64,000 nucleotides of DNA from Streptomyces asoensis (GCF_013085465.1 NZ_CP049838.1:2852001-2916000), one strand, 5' to 3'; shown: positions 45,940 to 55,977, numbered from the stretch's first letter. The notes: generated from the letters alone by a model not told the origin. Program-made: numbers and translations.

Positions 45940-47352
45940 TCAGGTTCCGAGTTCGCCAACCGCCTGGGCGAACATGTCACCGCGCTGGTTGTAGTTGACG
46001 AACATGTCCATGGAGGCGCAGGCCGGGGCGAGGAGCACCGTGTCGCCTTCGACGGCGAGGCGCCGAGCCTCCTGGACAGCCGCGAGCATCGCCCCAGTGT
46101 CCGTCCGCTCGAGGTCGACGACGGGTACTTTCGGGGCGTGTCGCGCCAGGGCTTCACGGATCAGGGCGCGATCGGCGCCGATGAGCACAGCCGCGCGAAG
46201 CCGCTTCGCCGACTTGGCGACCAGCTCGTCGAAGGTGGCGCCCTTCGCCAGTCCGCCCGCGATCCAGACGATCGACTCGTAGGCCGCCAACGAGGCTTCC
46301 GCGGCGTGCGTGTTGGTCGCCTTGGAGTCGTCGATGTACGCGACGCCGTCCACGTCCGCCACGTGGGCGATGCGGTGGGCGTCCGGCGTGAAGGCCCGCA
46401 GGCCGTCCCGTACGGCCTTGGCGGGCACCCCGAAGGCGCGCGCGAGGGCCGCCGCGGCAAGGGCGTTGGCGATGTTGTGCGGGGCGGGCGGGTTGACGTC
46501 GGAGACCTCGGCGAGCTCCTGGGCGTTCTGCTGCCGGTTCTCGACGAAGGCGCGGTCGACCAGGATGCCGTCCACGACGCCGAGTTGGGACGGCGCGGGG
46601 GCGGCGAGGGTGAAACCGATGGCCCGGCAGCCCTCCTCGACATCCGCTTCCCGCACCAGGTCCTCGGTGGCCTTGTCGGCCACGTTGTAGACGCAGGCGA
46701 CCTGATTGCCCTCGTAGACACGGCCCTTGTCCTTGGCGTACGCCTCCATGGAGCCGTGCCAGTCGAGGTGGTCGGGGGCGAGGTTCAGGACGGTGGCCGA
46801 GTGGGCGCGCAGCGAGGGCGCCCAGTGCAGCTGGTAGCTGGAGAGCTCCACGGCGAGGACGTCGTACGGCTCCTCGCCGAGGACGGCGTCCAGCAGGGAG
46901 ACGCCGATGTTGCCGACGGCCGCCGTGCGCAGGCCGGCCGCCTTCAGGATGGACGCCAGCATCTGGGTGGTGGTCGTCTTGCCGTTGGTGCCGGTGACGC
47001 ACAGCCAGGGCGCGGCCTTCCTGCCGTCCAGTTCCCTGAGCCGCCAGGCGAGTTCGACGTCGCCCCAGACCGGTACCCCGGCCTCGTGGGCCGCCGTGAA
47101 CAGCGGCTTGTCGGGCTTCCAGCCGGGTGCGGTGACGATGAGTTCGGTGCCCTCGGGCAGGGTCGCCCCGTCACCGAGGCGCACGGTGACGCCCAGCGCC
47201 TCCAGCTCGGCGGCCTGCTCACGCGCGCGTGCGTCGTCGCCGTCGTTGACGACGGTGACCTTCGCGCCGAGCCCGTGCAGCACCTTGGCCGCCGGGATCC
47301 CGGAGACGCCGAGCCCGGCGACGGTGACGTTCTTCCCCTGCCAGTCGGTCAC
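45940..47352 (-). CDS. murD: UDP-MurNAc-L-Ala:D-Glu ligase MurD
   Basis: A 470-aa Mur ligase. The N-terminal UDP-binding domain has VTVAGLGVSGIPAAKVL, the ATP loop is CVTGTNGKTTTTQML, and DDSKATNTHAAEASL begins the C-terminal domain with FVNYNQRGDMF near the end. I choose GTG at 47352, whose GTGA overlaps the mraY stop; an ATG 5 codons upstream (47367) is an alternative with no clear ribosome-binding site. It adds D-glutamate, the second residue of the stem peptide. Confidence 0.95.
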   Translation of the reverse strand: MTDWQGKNVTVAGLGVSGIPAAKVLHGLGAKVTVVNDGDDARAREQAAELEALGVTVRLGDGATLPEGTELIVTAPGWKPDKPLFTAAHEAGVPVWGDVELAWRLRELDGRKAAPWLCVTGTNGKTTTTQMLASILKAAGLRTAAVGNIGVSLLDAVLGEEPYDVLAVELSSYQLHWAPSLRAHSATVLNLAPDHLDWHGSMEAYAKDKGRVYEGNQVACVYNVADKATEDLVREADVEEGCRAIGFTLAAPAPSQLGVVDGILVDRAFVENRQQNAQELAEVSDVNPPAPHNIANALAAAALARAFGVPAKAVRDGLRAFTPDAHRIAHVADVDGVAYIDDSKATNTHAAEASLAAYESIVWIAGGLAKGATFDELVAKSAKRLRAAVLIGADRALIREALARHAPKVPVVDLERTDTGAMLAAVQEARRLAVEGDTVLLAPACASMDMFVNYNQRGDMFAQAVGELGT

Positions 47353-48422
47353 TTGTCCGCTGCCCATCCCGCGTAGAAGATGCCCAGTCCGACGATCACA
47401 CAGATGCCCTGGATGATCCAGAAACGGACCACCACCAGGACTTCGGACCAGCCCTTGAGTTCGAAGTGGTGCTGGAGTGGCGCCATTCGGAAGACGCGCT
47501 TGCCGGTGAGCTTGAAGGAGCCGACCTGGATGACGACCGACATCGTGATCAGCACGAACAGGCCGCCCAGGAGGGCGATCAGCAGCTCGGTGCGGGAGCA
47601 GATCGCGAGACCCGCGAGCACGCCGCCGAGCGCCAGCGAACCGGTGTCGCCCATGAAGATCTTGGCCGGCGAGGTGTTCCACCACAGGAAGCCGAGGCAG
47701 GCGCCCATCAGCGCGGACGCGATGACCGCGAGGTCCAGCGGATCGCGCACCTCGTAACAGGCGCTGGGGTTGGTCAGGGTCTCGCCGTTGGCGCAGGACT
47801 CCTGGAACTGCCAGACACCGATGAAGGTGTAGGCGCCGAAGACGAGGACGGAGGCGCCGGTGGCCAGGCCGTCCAGACCGTCCGTCAGGTTCACGCCGTT
47901 GGACATCGCGAGGATCATGAACAGCGCCCAGACGACGAACAGCACCGGGCCGATCGTCCAGCCGAAGTCCGTGATGAACGACAGCTTCGTGGAGGCCGGG
48001 GTGTTGCCGCGCGAGTCGGAGAACTGGAGCGAGAGCACCGCGAAGGCGATACCGACGATCAGCTGGCCGGCCATCTTCGCCTTGGCCCGCAGACCCAGCG
48101 AACGCCGCTTGACGATCTTGATGTAGTCGTCGAGGAAGCCGACCAGACCCATGCCCGTCATCAGGCCGAGCACCAGCAGACCCGAGTAGGTCGGGGGCTT
48201 GCCGGTGATCACCTTGGACAGGAAGTACGCGGCGATCGTCGCGAAGATGAAGGCGATACCGCCCATGGTCGGCGTACCGCGCTTGCTGGCGTGCTCGCGC
48301 GGGCCGTCGTCGCGGATGTACTGGCCGTAGCCCTTGCGCGCCAGCAGCTTGATCAGCAGCGGCGTACCGACCAGCGTCAGGAAGAGGCCGATCACACCCG
48401 CGAACAGGATCTGATTCATCAT
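47349..48422 (-). CDS. mraY: Phospho-MurNAc-pentapeptide translocase MraY
   Basis: A 357-aa ten-helix membrane enzyme that makes lipid I. Active-site aspartates are in GFLDDYIKI and NLTDGLDGLATG, and GDTGSLALGG and APLQHHFELKGW are conserved. Its ATG overlaps the murF stop (ATGA). Confidence 0.97.
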   Translation of the reverse strand: MMNQILFAGVIGLFLTLVGTPLLIKLLARKGYGQYIRDDGPREHASKRGTPTMGGIAFIFATIAAYFLSKVITGKPPTYSGLLVLGLMTGMGLVGFLDDYIKIVKRRSLGLRAKAKMAGQLIVGIAFAVLSLQFSDSRGNTPASTKLSFITDFGWTIGPVLFVVWALFMILAMSNGVNLTDGLDGLATGASVLVFGAYTFIGVWQFQESCANGETLTNPSACYEVRDPLDLAVIASALMGACLGFLWWNTSPAKIFMGDTGSLALGGVLAGLAICSRTELLIALLGGLFVLITMSVVIQVGSFKLTGKRVFRMAPLQHHFELKGWSEVLVVVRFWIIQGICVIVGLGIFYAGWAADK

Positions 48423-49834
48423 CGGGCGGCGACCTCACCCTCGGTGCCGGTCGCGAGCAACGCCTGCGCGACGCTCTCGAGGCCGACCGAACGGGACGCC
48501 TTCACGAGTACGACGTCCCCCGGGCGCAACTCGCTGCGCAACAGGTCGACCGCCGCCTGTGCGTCGGACACGTGCACCGACTCCTCACCCCACGAACCCT
48601 CGTTATATGCGCCCAGTTGCAGCCAGGCGGCTTCCCTGCCCCCGACCGCGACGAGCTTGCCGACATTGAGCCGGACGGCGAGCCGTCCGACCGCGTCGTG
48701 CTCGGCGAGCGCCTCGTCCCCGAGCTCGGCCATCTTGCCGAGCACCGCCCACGTCCGGCCCCCCTTGCCCATGGCCGCGAGCGCGCGCAGAGCGGCTCGC
48801 ATGGACTCGGGGTTCGCGTTGTAGGCGTCGTTGACGATCGTCACGCCGTCCGGGCGCTCGGTGACCTCCATCCGCCAGTGGGAGAGGGAGCCCGCCTCGG
48901 AGAGCGCGGTGGCGATCTCTTCCGCGGACATGCCCAGCTCATGGGCGACGGCGGCCGCTGCGAGCGCGTTCGACACGTGGTGCTCACCGTACAGGCGCAT
49001 GGTCACGTCGCTGCACCCGGAGGGTGTGTGAAGGCTGAAGGCGGGCTGTCCGCTGTCCGTGAGTCGCACGTTCTCGGCCCGAACGTCCGCTTCGTCGGAC
49101 TCTCCGAAAAAGACCACCTTCGCCTTCGTACGGGAGGCCATGGCCCGTACCAACGGGTCGTCGGCGTTGAGGATCGCGGCGCCGCCCTCACTGGCCGGCG
49201 GCAGGCTCTCGACGAGCTCGCCCTTTGCCTGTGCGATCTGTTCGCGGCCGCCGAACTCGCCGATGTGCGCGGTGCCGACGTTGAGGACGAGGCCGATCTT
49301 CGGGGGCGTCAGATCGGCGAGGTAGCGGATGTGGCCGATCCCGCGGGCGCCCATCTCGAGCACGAGGAACTTCGTCTCCTCGGTCGCGGACAGGGCGGTC
49401 AGCGGCAGCCCGATCTCGTTGTTGAGCGAGCCCGGCGTGAAGACGGTGGGCGCCTTGCGCCGCAGGACCTGCGCGATGAGGTCCTTGGTGCTGGTCTTGC
49501 CGGCCGAGCCGGTGAGCGCGACGAGGGTCGCGCCGAGCTTGCGTACGACGTGCCGGGCGAGGGCGCCCAGCGCCGTCTGAACGTCGTCCACGACGATCGC
49601 GGGGACGCCGACGGGGCGCGAGGCCAGTACGGCCGCCGCGCCCGCCTCGACGACCGCGGCCGCGTAGTCGTGGCCGTCCACGCGTTCGCCGACGAAGGCG
49701 ACGAAGAGGCTGCCGGGCACCACCTCACGGGAGTCCCGGACGACCGGTCCGGTGACTTCCGTGGACGGATCCGGTATGTCGTGCGTCTGCCCGCCGACGA
49801 CTGCTGCGATCTCGGCGAGGGAGAGGGCGATCAC
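48419..49834 (-). CDS. murF: UDP-MurNAc-tripeptide:D-Ala-D-Ala ligase MurF
   Basis: A 471-aa Mur ligase that completes the pentapeptide. The ATP loop is ALTGSAGKTSTKDL; GSLNNEIGLPLTAL, LEMGARGIGHI and VNDAYNANPESMRAAL are MurF-specific. GTG at 49834 (VIALSLAEIAAVVGG) is the start; it follows murE by 4 bp. Confidence 0.96.
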   Translation of the reverse strand: MIALSLAEIAAVVGGQTHDIPDPSTEVTGPVVRDSREVVPGSLFVAFVGERVDGHDYAAAVVEAGAAAVLASRPVGVPAIVVDDVQTALGALARHVVRKLGATLVALTGSAGKTSTKDLIAQVLRRKAPTVFTPGSLNNEIGLPLTALSATEETKFLVLEMGARGIGHIRYLADLTPPKIGLVLNVGTAHIGEFGGREQIAQAKGELVESLPPASEGGAAILNADDPLVRAMASRTKAKVVFFGESDEADVRAENVRLTDSGQPAFSLHTPSGCSDVTMRLYGEHHVSNALAAAAVAHELGMSAEEIATALSEAGSLSHWRMEVTERPDGVTIVNDAYNANPESMRAALRALAAMGKGGRTWAVLGKMAELGDEALAEHDAVGRLAVRLNVGKLVAVGGREAAWLQLGAYNEGSWGEESVHVSDAQAAVDLLRSELRPGDVVLVKASRSVGLESVAQALLATGTEGEVAAR

Positions 49835-49838
49835 AAGT

Positions 49839-51515
49839 TCATCCCTGGGTCTGCTGGATAGCTTCGCGAAGCACCTGGCGGTCGTCGAACGGACGGACCA
49901 CCCCGGCGATGTCCTGGCCCTGCTCATGGCCCTTGCCCGCGACCAGCACGGTGTCCCCGGCGTGCGCGCGGGCGACGACCGCGGCGATCGCGGCGGCCCG
50001 GTCCTCGAACAGCAGGACGTCGCCGCGCTCGTGCGCGGGCACGGACGCCGCGCCCTGGAGCATCGTCGCGAGGATCGCGAGGGGGTCCTCGGAGCGGGGG
50101 TTGTCGGAGGTCAGTACGGCGGTGTCGGCGAGCCGGGCCACGGCGGCGCCCATCGGGACACGCTTGGTGCGGTCCCGGTCGCCGCCGCAGCCGAGGACGA
50201 CGTGCAGCCGGCCCTTGGTGACCTTGCGCAGCGCCTTCAGGACCGACTCGACGGCGTCCGTCTTGTGGGCGTAGTCGACGACCGCGAGATAGGACTGCCC
50301 GACGTCCACGCGCTCCAGCCGGCCCGGCACACCCGGCACCGCGGCGACACCGTCGGCGGCGGTCCGCGGGTCGATGCCGGCGGCGGCGAGGGAGACGATC
50401 GCGGCGAGGGTGTTCGCCACGTTGAAGGAACCCGGCAGCGGCGACCTGGCGGCGACCCGTACCCCGTCCGGGCCCAGGACGGTGAACGTCGAGTCCAGGG
50501 GGCCGATCTCGACGTCGACCGCGCGCCAGTCGGCGTCCGGGTGGCCCTCGGCGGAGAAGCTGACGACCGGGACCTCCGCCTCCCGGATCAGCCGGCGGCC
50601 GTACTCGTCGTCGAAGTTGACCACGCCGAGTTTGCTGCGTTTCCGTGTGAACAGCTGCGCCTTGGCCTGGAAGTAGTCCTCCATGCCGGAGTGGAACTCC
50701 ATGTGTTCCGGGCTGAGGTTGTTGAAGACGGCGATGTCGAAGACGCAGCCGTCGACCCGGCCGAGGACCAGCGCGTGGCTGGAAACCTCCATGGCGACCG
50801 CCTCGACACCGCGCTCGCGCATGACCGCGAACAGCGCCTGGAGGTCGGTGGCTTCGGGGGTGGTGCGCTCGGACTTGATCCGCTCGTCGCCGATGCGCAT
50901 CTCGACGGTGCCGATCAGTCCGGTGGACCTGACCGGCTTGAGGCCGCCCTCGATGAGGTACGCGGTGGTGGTCTTGCCGGAGGTGCCGGTGATGCCGATC
51001 TGGAGCAGGTCGCGGCCCGGGGCGCCGTAGATCGTGGCCGCCAGCTCGCCCATCCGTCCGCGCGGGTCGTCGGCCACCAGGACCGGCAGGCCTGTCGCGG
51101 CGGCGCGTTCCGCGCCGGCGGGGTCGGTCAGGACGGCGACCGCGCCCAGGCCAGCGGCCTGGGTGACGAAGTCGGCGCCGTGCAGGCGGGCGCCCGGCAG
51201 GGCGGCGTACAGGTCGCCGGGGCGGACCGCGCGCGAGTCGTGGGTGATGCCCGTGACCTCGACGGCGGTGCTCCCCGGCTGCTCGGCACCCAGCTGATCG
51301 GCGAGCTCCGCGAGGGGTGTGGCGGAGACCTGGGCCGGTCGCGGCGGTCCCGGATATGTCACGGAAGCGCCCTTCTGGGTGGTTTGGGACTGATCAGCGT
51401 GTGGCACGGCGGTGAGCGTACCGGGCGTACCCGCCTGCGGGCGAAGCGAGGGCGGGGCCGCGGACGACGATGCGGGCGGTACGGGGTTCCCGGGGTCGGG
51501 AGTGATCATGGTCAC
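49839..51515 (-). CDS. murE: UDP-MurNAc-L-Ala-D-Glu:diaminopimelate ligase MurE
   Basis: A 558-aa ligase that adds diaminopimelate, the cross-linking residue (LL-DAP in Streptomyces). The ATP loop is IGITGTSGKTTTAYL and the DAP-recognition motif is TSDNPRSEDP. The N-terminal 60 residues (proline- and Ser-rich) are an extension beyond the E. coli enzyme; a GTG at about 51361 (VTYPGPPRPAQ) would remove 51 of them. The long form begins at GTG 51515. Confidence 0.94.
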   Translation of the reverse strand: MTMITPDPGNPVPPASSSAAPPSLRPQAGTPGTLTAVPHADQSQTTQKGASVTYPGPPRPAQVSATPLAELADQLGAEQPGSTAVEVTGITHDSRAVRPGDLYAALPGARLHGADFVTQAAGLGAVAVLTDPAGAERAAATGLPVLVADDPRGRMGELAATIYGAPGRDLLQIGITGTSGKTTTAYLIEGGLKPVRSTGLIGTVEMRIGDERIKSERTTPEATDLQALFAVMRERGVEAVAMEVSSHALVLGRVDGCVFDIAVFNNLSPEHMEFHSGMEDYFQAKAQLFTRKRSKLGVVNFDDEYGRRLIREAEVPVVSFSAEGHPDADWRAVDVEIGPLDSTFTVLGPDGVRVAARSPLPGSFNVANTLAAIVSLAAAGIDPRTAADGVAAVPGVPGRLERVDVGQSYLAVVDYAHKTDAVESVLKALRKVTKGRLHVVLGCGGDRDRTKRVPMGAAVARLADTAVLTSDNPRSEDPLAILATMLQGAASVPAHERGDVLLFEDRAAAIAAVVARAHAGDTVLVAGKGHEQGQDIAGVVRPFDDRQVLREAIQQTQG

Positions 51516-51586
51516 GGGCTGGTTCCTGGCTTGTTCGGCGCTGAACAGTGACGGGGCGGGGGTCGGAGGCGGGCGGTGCGGGACGG

Positions 51587-53563
51587 TCAGGGGGTGAAGG
51601 AGACCGGGAGGCTCGCGGCCTTGGCGCCGGTCGGTGGGATCTGGAGGGTCTTCAGGGCGAACTCCATGACCTGCTTGAAGACGGGACCGCAGATCTGGCC
51701 GCCGAAGTAGCTGCCCTCGGTGGCGTTCTGGATGGCGCAGTACACGGTGACCCGGGGGTTGTCGGCGGGCGCGAACCCGGCGAACGAGGAGGTGTAGCCC
51801 TTGTAGGTGCCGGTGGCCGGGTCAACCCGGTTGGCGGTACCGGTCTTACCCGCGACGCGGTAGCCGGGGATACGCGCCTTGGCGCCGGTGCCCTCCTGGT
51901 CGTCCACGACCGACTCCAGCATCTGGGCGAGGGTCTTCGCCGTCTTCTGGCTGACGACCCGGGTCTTCGCGGGTGCCTCGGCGGGGGTGAAGCGTCCGTC
52001 CGGGCCCTTGGTGCCGCGCACCAGGGTGGGCTCGACACGGACCCCGCCGTTGGCGATCGTCGAGTACACGGAGGCCGCCTGGAGGGCGTTGAGGGACATG
52101 CCCTGGCCGAAGGGGATCGTGTACTGCTGCGAGGTCGACCACTTGCCGGGCTGGGCCAGGATGCCCTTCGTCTCGCCGGGGAAGCCGAGTCCGGTGTGGC
52201 TGCCGATGCCGAACTTGCGCAGGTACGAGTAGAGCACCTGGTTGGCCTGGGCCTGTGTCTTGCCGAGCTGGCCGGTGGCCAGGATGGTGCCGATGTTGCT
52301 GGACTTGGCGAGCACGCCGTTGAGCGTGAGGTACCAGGTGGCGTGGTCGATGTCGTCCTGGAAGAGCCGGTCGCCGCGGTGCAGCCGGTTGGGCACGGTG
52401 ACATGCGTCAGCGGGGTGGCGGCGTTCTCCTCCAGCACGGCGGCCATCGACATGACCTTGGCCGTGGAGCCGGGTTCGTAGGCGTCCTGGACGGAGGCGT
52501 TGCCCATGTCCGCGGACTTGGCCTGCGAGAGGTCGCCCGGGTCGAAGCCGGGCGAGTTGGCCATGGCGAGGATCTCGCCGGTGCGGTTGTCCTGGACGAT
52601 GACGTAGCCGCGGTCCGCCCGGGACTCCTTCACCTGCTCGGTGATGGCGTTCTGCGCGGCCCACTGGATGTCGCGGTCGATCGTCAGCTCGACGTCGGAG
52701 CCGGGCACCGCGGGGGTCTCGGTGGAGCCCACGGTGGGCACCTGGCGGCCGCCGGACTGGGCGTAGCGGATCTTGCCGTCCTTGCCGGTCAGGGTCGCGT
52801 TCAGCTGCTGCTCGACACCGCCGCCGCCCTTGCCGTCGGCGTTGACCCAGCCCAGTATCCCGGCGGCGAGGTTGCCGTTGGGGTACACGCGCTTGCTGCT
52901 GGGAACGGAGAAGACGCCGGCGAGGACGTTGACGGTGGACTTGTCCGTCTCCGCCTTGGTGGACAGGGCGGACCTCAGGTCCTTGATCTGCTTCCAGACC
53001 TGCGGCGTCTGCCGGCCGGCCAGTTTGACGTAGCGCAGGCTCGCGTCCTTCGGCCGCAGCTTCTTGACGAGCGCGGACTGCTCCTGGCCGAGGATCGGCG
53101 CGAGGAGGGCGGCCGCCTGCTCGGGGGCGTCGTCGACCTTCAGCTGCCCGCGCGTGAACATCGTGGGGTCGGCCGTGATGTCGTAGGCGTCCACGCTGGT
53201 CGCGAAGGCCACGCCGGCGCGGTCGGTGATCTCGCCGCGTTCGGCGGCCAGCACCTGACCGACGTACCTGTTCTGCTCGGCCTTGGCGGTGTAGGCGCTC
53301 GCGTCGACGGCCTGCACCTGGAGCAGACGGACGACGAAGGCGATCAGCACCAGGGTCAGCGCGAGGCCGACCATCCGCAGGCGGGGGCGGGGGTTGCCGA
53401 GCCGGATGGCACGCGGGGCCGCGGTGCGTGGAGCGGGTGCGGTCGGGCGGCGGGCGGGACGGGCGCCGGGGCCCGGGCGCCGCTGGGCGGACACCGGGCG
53501 GGAGGGCCGGGCGGGGCCGGGCACGCGCCGGCGCGGCGGTTCCCTGTCGGACACTTCCGTCAC
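51587..53563 (-). CDS. ftsI: Septal peptidoglycan transpeptidase FtsI (PBP3)
   Basis: A 658-aa class B penicillin-binding protein. A basic Pro/Arg-rich cytoplasmic N-terminus (1-62) precedes one transmembrane helix (about 64-84) and the dimerisation domain. Transpeptidase motifs: S366-T-A-K369, S421-S-N423 and K573-T-G575. It partners with FtsW. The start overlaps the ftsL stop by 4 bp. Confidence 0.97.
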   Translation of the reverse strand: MTEVSDREPPRRRVPGPARPSRPVSAQRRPGPGARPARRPTAPAPRTAAPRAIRLGNPRPRLRMVGLALTLVLIAFVVRLLQVQAVDASAYTAKAEQNRYVGQVLAAERGEITDRAGVAFATSVDAYDITADPTMFTRGQLKVDDAPEQAAALLAPILGQEQSALVKKLRPKDASLRYVKLAGRQTPQVWKQIKDLRSALSTKAETDKSTVNVLAGVFSVPSSKRVYPNGNLAAGILGWVNADGKGGGGVEQQLNATLTGKDGKIRYAQSGGRQVPTVGSTETPAVPGSDVELTIDRDIQWAAQNAITEQVKESRADRGYVIVQDNRTGEILAMANSPGFDPGDLSQAKSADMGNASVQDAYEPGSTAKVMSMAAVLEENAATPLTHVTVPNRLHRGDRLFQDDIDHATWYLTLNGVLAKSSNIGTILATGQLGKTQAQANQVLYSYLRKFGIGSHTGLGFPGETKGILAQPGKWSTSQQYTIPFGQGMSLNALQAASVYSTIANGGVRVEPTLVRGTKGPDGRFTPAEAPAKTRVVSQKTAKTLAQMLESVVDDQEGTGAKARIPGYRVAGKTGTANRVDPATGTYKGYTSSFAGFAPADNPRVTVYCAIQNATEGSYFGGQICGPVFKQVMEFALKTLQIPPTGAKAASLPVSFTP

Positions 53564-54105
53564 CTGCCGGGGGTCTCGGGGATGGCTTCGGTCGGGGCGG
53601 CGCTCGGGGCCGGGGCCTCGGTCGGCTCGGAAAGGGTGCTCGGCGTGGGTGTCGCGGAGGACGGCGGCGCCTCGATCGTCCGGGAGAGCGGGATGGCCTC
53701 CGGCGGCCCCACGGCGGCCGGAGCGTCCTCCAGGGACTGCTGGGCGGCGGGCGAGGGGACGCCCTTCACGGTGCCGTCGGGGTTCAGGAAGGCCGGGTCT
53801 CCGCCCGGGACCATGCCGAGTTCGCGCGCGCGGCGCTGGAGGGCGTCGGGGGCGGAGTAGGAGTCGATGTCCCGCTGGAGCGCCTGCTCCTCGTCGGTGA
53901 GGCTCTTGGTGTCCTTCTGGAGGTCGTCCATCTTGAACGAGCCCTCGCTGAGCGCGGAGTTCAGCACGAGCAGTCCGATGAGACCGCCGCCCAGGAGGAG
54001 CACGACGAGAAGGACGAACGGGGTACGGGCCGCCTGCCGCGGGCCGGCCGGGAAAAGCCGCGCGAGCCGGGCAGCCCTCCCCTTCAGTTCGGGTTTCCTA
54101 CTCAC
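53560..54105 (-). CDS. ftsL: FtsL-like septum protein with a long Pro/Ala/Thr tail
   Basis: A 181-aa bitopic protein: basic N-terminus, one transmembrane helix at about 29-49 (PFVLLVVLLLGGGLIGLLVLN) and a short coiled coil (about 55-95, KDTKSLTDEEQALQRDIDSY). This topology and the position between rsmH and ftsI identify FtsL. The C-terminal 75 residues (about 105-181) are a Pro/Ala/Ser/Thr-rich extracytoplasmic tail not found in the classical short FtsL. The start is GTG at 54105. Confidence 0.88.
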   Translation of the reverse strand: MSRKPELKGRAARLARLFPAGPRQAARTPFVLLVVLLLGGGLIGLLVLNSALSEGSFKMDDLQKDTKSLTDEEQALQRDIDSYSAPDALQRRARELGMVPGGDPAFLNPDGTVKGVPSPAAQQSLEDAPAAVGPPEAIPLSRTIEAPPSSATPTPSTLSEPTEAPAPSAAPTEAIPETPGR

Positions 54106-54150
54106 TCGGCCTCCCCCGGGTCGGAATTCCGAACCCTCGGCTCACGCCCG

Positions 54151-55107
54151 TCATTCGATGGACTCCCTGATTCGCTCGGCCCCGCGCAGGCGCGCCGGGG
54201 CGGCACGCCGGTTCTCGGCGACCTCTTCCTCGGAGGGAAGTTCGGCACCGCGGGTGAGCAGCTTGAGCCGGGGCTGGTAGCGCTCGGGGACGACCGGCAG
54301 CCCGGGCGGCGCGGTGTTGGCGGCACCGGCCGCGAACACCTGCTTCACGAGCCGGTCTTCGAGCGAGTGGTACGACAGGACGGCGATCCGCCCGCCCACG
54401 TCGATCGTCTCCACCGCGGCCGGGATCGCCTGCTCCAGGACGGAGAGTTCGCCGTTGACCTCGATGCGCAGCGCCTGGAAGGTGCGCTTGGCCGGGTTGC
54501 CGCCGGTGCGCTTGGCCGCCTGGGGAAGGGCGTTGCGGATCAGCTCGACGAGCCGCGCGCTGTTGGTGAACGGCTCCTTGTCGCGCTCGCGCACCACCGC
54601 GGAGACGATCCGCTTGGCCTGCTTCTCCTCGCCGTACGCCCGCAGGATCCGCACCAGTTCACCGGGCGGGTACGTGTTGAGGACCTCGGCGGCGCTGACG
54701 CCGGTCGTCTGGTCCATCCGCATGTCGAGCGGGGCGTCCTGGGCGTAGGCGAAACCGCGGTCGGCCTCGTCGAGTTGCATGGAGGAGACGCCGAGGTCGA
54801 ACAGGACGCCCTGCACGCGCGCGATGCCGAGCCGGTCCAGTACGTCGGGCAGCTCGTCGTAGACGGCGTGCACGAGGGTGGCGCGGTCGCCGAACGGGGC
54901 GAGGCGCTCGCCGGACAGGCGCAGTGCCTCCTTGTCGCGGTCGAGGGCGACGAGCCGGGCCTCGGGGAACTGCGTCAGCAGCGCCTCGCTGTGGCCGCCG
55001 AGGCCGAGCGTGCAGTCGACGACCACCGAGCCCGGCCGCTGGAGGGCGGGGGCCAACAGGTCCAGGCACCGCTGGAGCATCACCGGGACGTGTCGACTGT
55101 GACTCAA
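54151..55107 (-). CDS. rsmH: 16S rRNA m4C1402 methyltransferase RsmH (MraW)
   Basis: A 318-aa SAM-dependent methyltransferase. [34 protein letters not shown] (SAM site), [20 protein letters not shown] and [14 protein letters not shown] are signature blocks. The start is TTG at 55107. It is the first gene of the dcw run in this window; no mraZ precedes it. Confidence 0.96.
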   Translation of the reverse strand: MSHSRHVPVMLQRCLDLLAPALQRPGSVVVDCTLGLGGHSEALLTQFPEARLVALDRDKEALRLSGERLAPFGDRATLVHAVYDELPDVLDRLGIARVQGVLFDLGVSSMQLDEADRGFAYAQDAPLDMRMDQTTGVSAAEVLNTYPPGELVRILRAYGEEKQAKRIVSAVVRERDKEPFTNSARLVELIRNALPQAAKRTGGNPAKRTFQALRIEVNGELSVLEQAIPAAVETIDVGGRIAVLSYHSLEDRLVKQVFAAGAANTAPPGLPVVPERYQPRLKLLTRGAELPSEEEVAENRRAAPARLRGAERIRESIE

Positions 55108-55262
55108 GGGGCCCTCTCAGATCCGGCGGGTGTACGCATCGCCGGGTCCCCGCCCCTGAGGAAGGGAAGGCCTGCCGGCGCCGCGGGGAGATCTCCGGCG
55201 GCCGGGCCGGGGTCTCACGGGGTTCAGTCCAGCAGGGAGATCGTCGCCTCCCGCTTCGCGTC

Positions 55263-55290
55263 ACTTTAGTCCACGGTGTCTCGCGGTCAA
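55263..55290 (-). promoter_or_regulatory. rsmH: Candidate promoter of the dcw operon
   Basis: On the minus strand TTGACC (55285-55290), a 16-bp spacer and TAAAGT (55263-55268) form a good housekeeping promoter, about 155 bp upstream of the rsmH start. A GACAC pentamer (55276-55280) lies in the spacer. The rest of the 324-bp gap (55108-55431) shows no gene; a short AT-rich run near 55370-55385 may hold the divergent carbonic anhydrase promoter. Confidence 0.5.
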
Positions 55291-55431
55291 TCAACCGGCC
55301 TGCGCGGCGCGGCCCGACGGGAGCCCCCTCCCCGCCTCCTCTGTGGCTTACCTCACAAAGAGCACGTGATGACACTCTTTTTCCGTTCTCACAGCAGGCC
55401 CGGAACGCACGTGACCAGTACCGTCATCGGT

Positions 55432-55977
55432 ATGACGACTTCTGCATCGGTTCCCGCACGGCCCGAAGGCGCCATAACCGACGACACCGTCACCGACCGC
55501 CTCGTCGAGGCGAACGAGCGGTACGCGGCCGCCTTCTCCGACCCCGGCATGGACGCCCGCCCTGTCCTGCACGTCGCGGTCGTGGCCTGCATGGACGCCC
55601 GCCTCGACCTGCACGCGGCGCTCGGCCTCGAGCTCGGCGACTGCCACACGATCCGTAACGCCGGCGGTGTGGTCACCGACGACGTGATCCGCTCGCTCAC
55701 CATCAGCCAGCGCAAGCTGGGCACGCGCAGCGTCGTCCTCATCCACCACACCGGCTGTGGCCTCGAGGCGATCACCGAGGACTTCCGCACCGAGCTGGAG
55801 ATGGAGGTCGGCCAGCGTCCGGCCTGGGCGGTGGAGGCCTTCCGGGACGTCGACCAGGACGTACGGCAGTCGATGCAGCGGGTGCGCACCTCACCGTTCC
55901 TGGTGCACGCCGACGACGTGCGCGGCTTCGTGTTCGACGTGAAGACGGGCCTGCTGCGCGAGATCGACCCCGCGTAA
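55432..55977 (+). CDS. Beta-class carbonic anhydrase
   Basis: A 181-aa zinc enzyme interconverting CO2 and bicarbonate. Zinc ligands and the catalytic dyad are in VVACMDARLDLHAAL and VLIHHTGCGLEAI, and HTIRNAGGVVTDDVIRSL is conserved. I use ATG at 55432; GTG at 55411 is an alternative. It diverges from rsmH, placed between the dcw cluster and the MoxR operon. Confidence 0.93.
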   Translation: MTTSASVPARPEGAITDDTVTDRLVEANERYAAAFSDPGMDARPVLHVAVVACMDARLDLHAALGLELGDCHTIRNAGGVVTDDVIRSLTISQRKLGTRSVVLIHHTGCGLEAITEDFRTELEMEVGQRPAWAVEAFRDVDQDVRQSMQRVRTSPFLVHADDVRGFVFDVKTGLLREIDPA

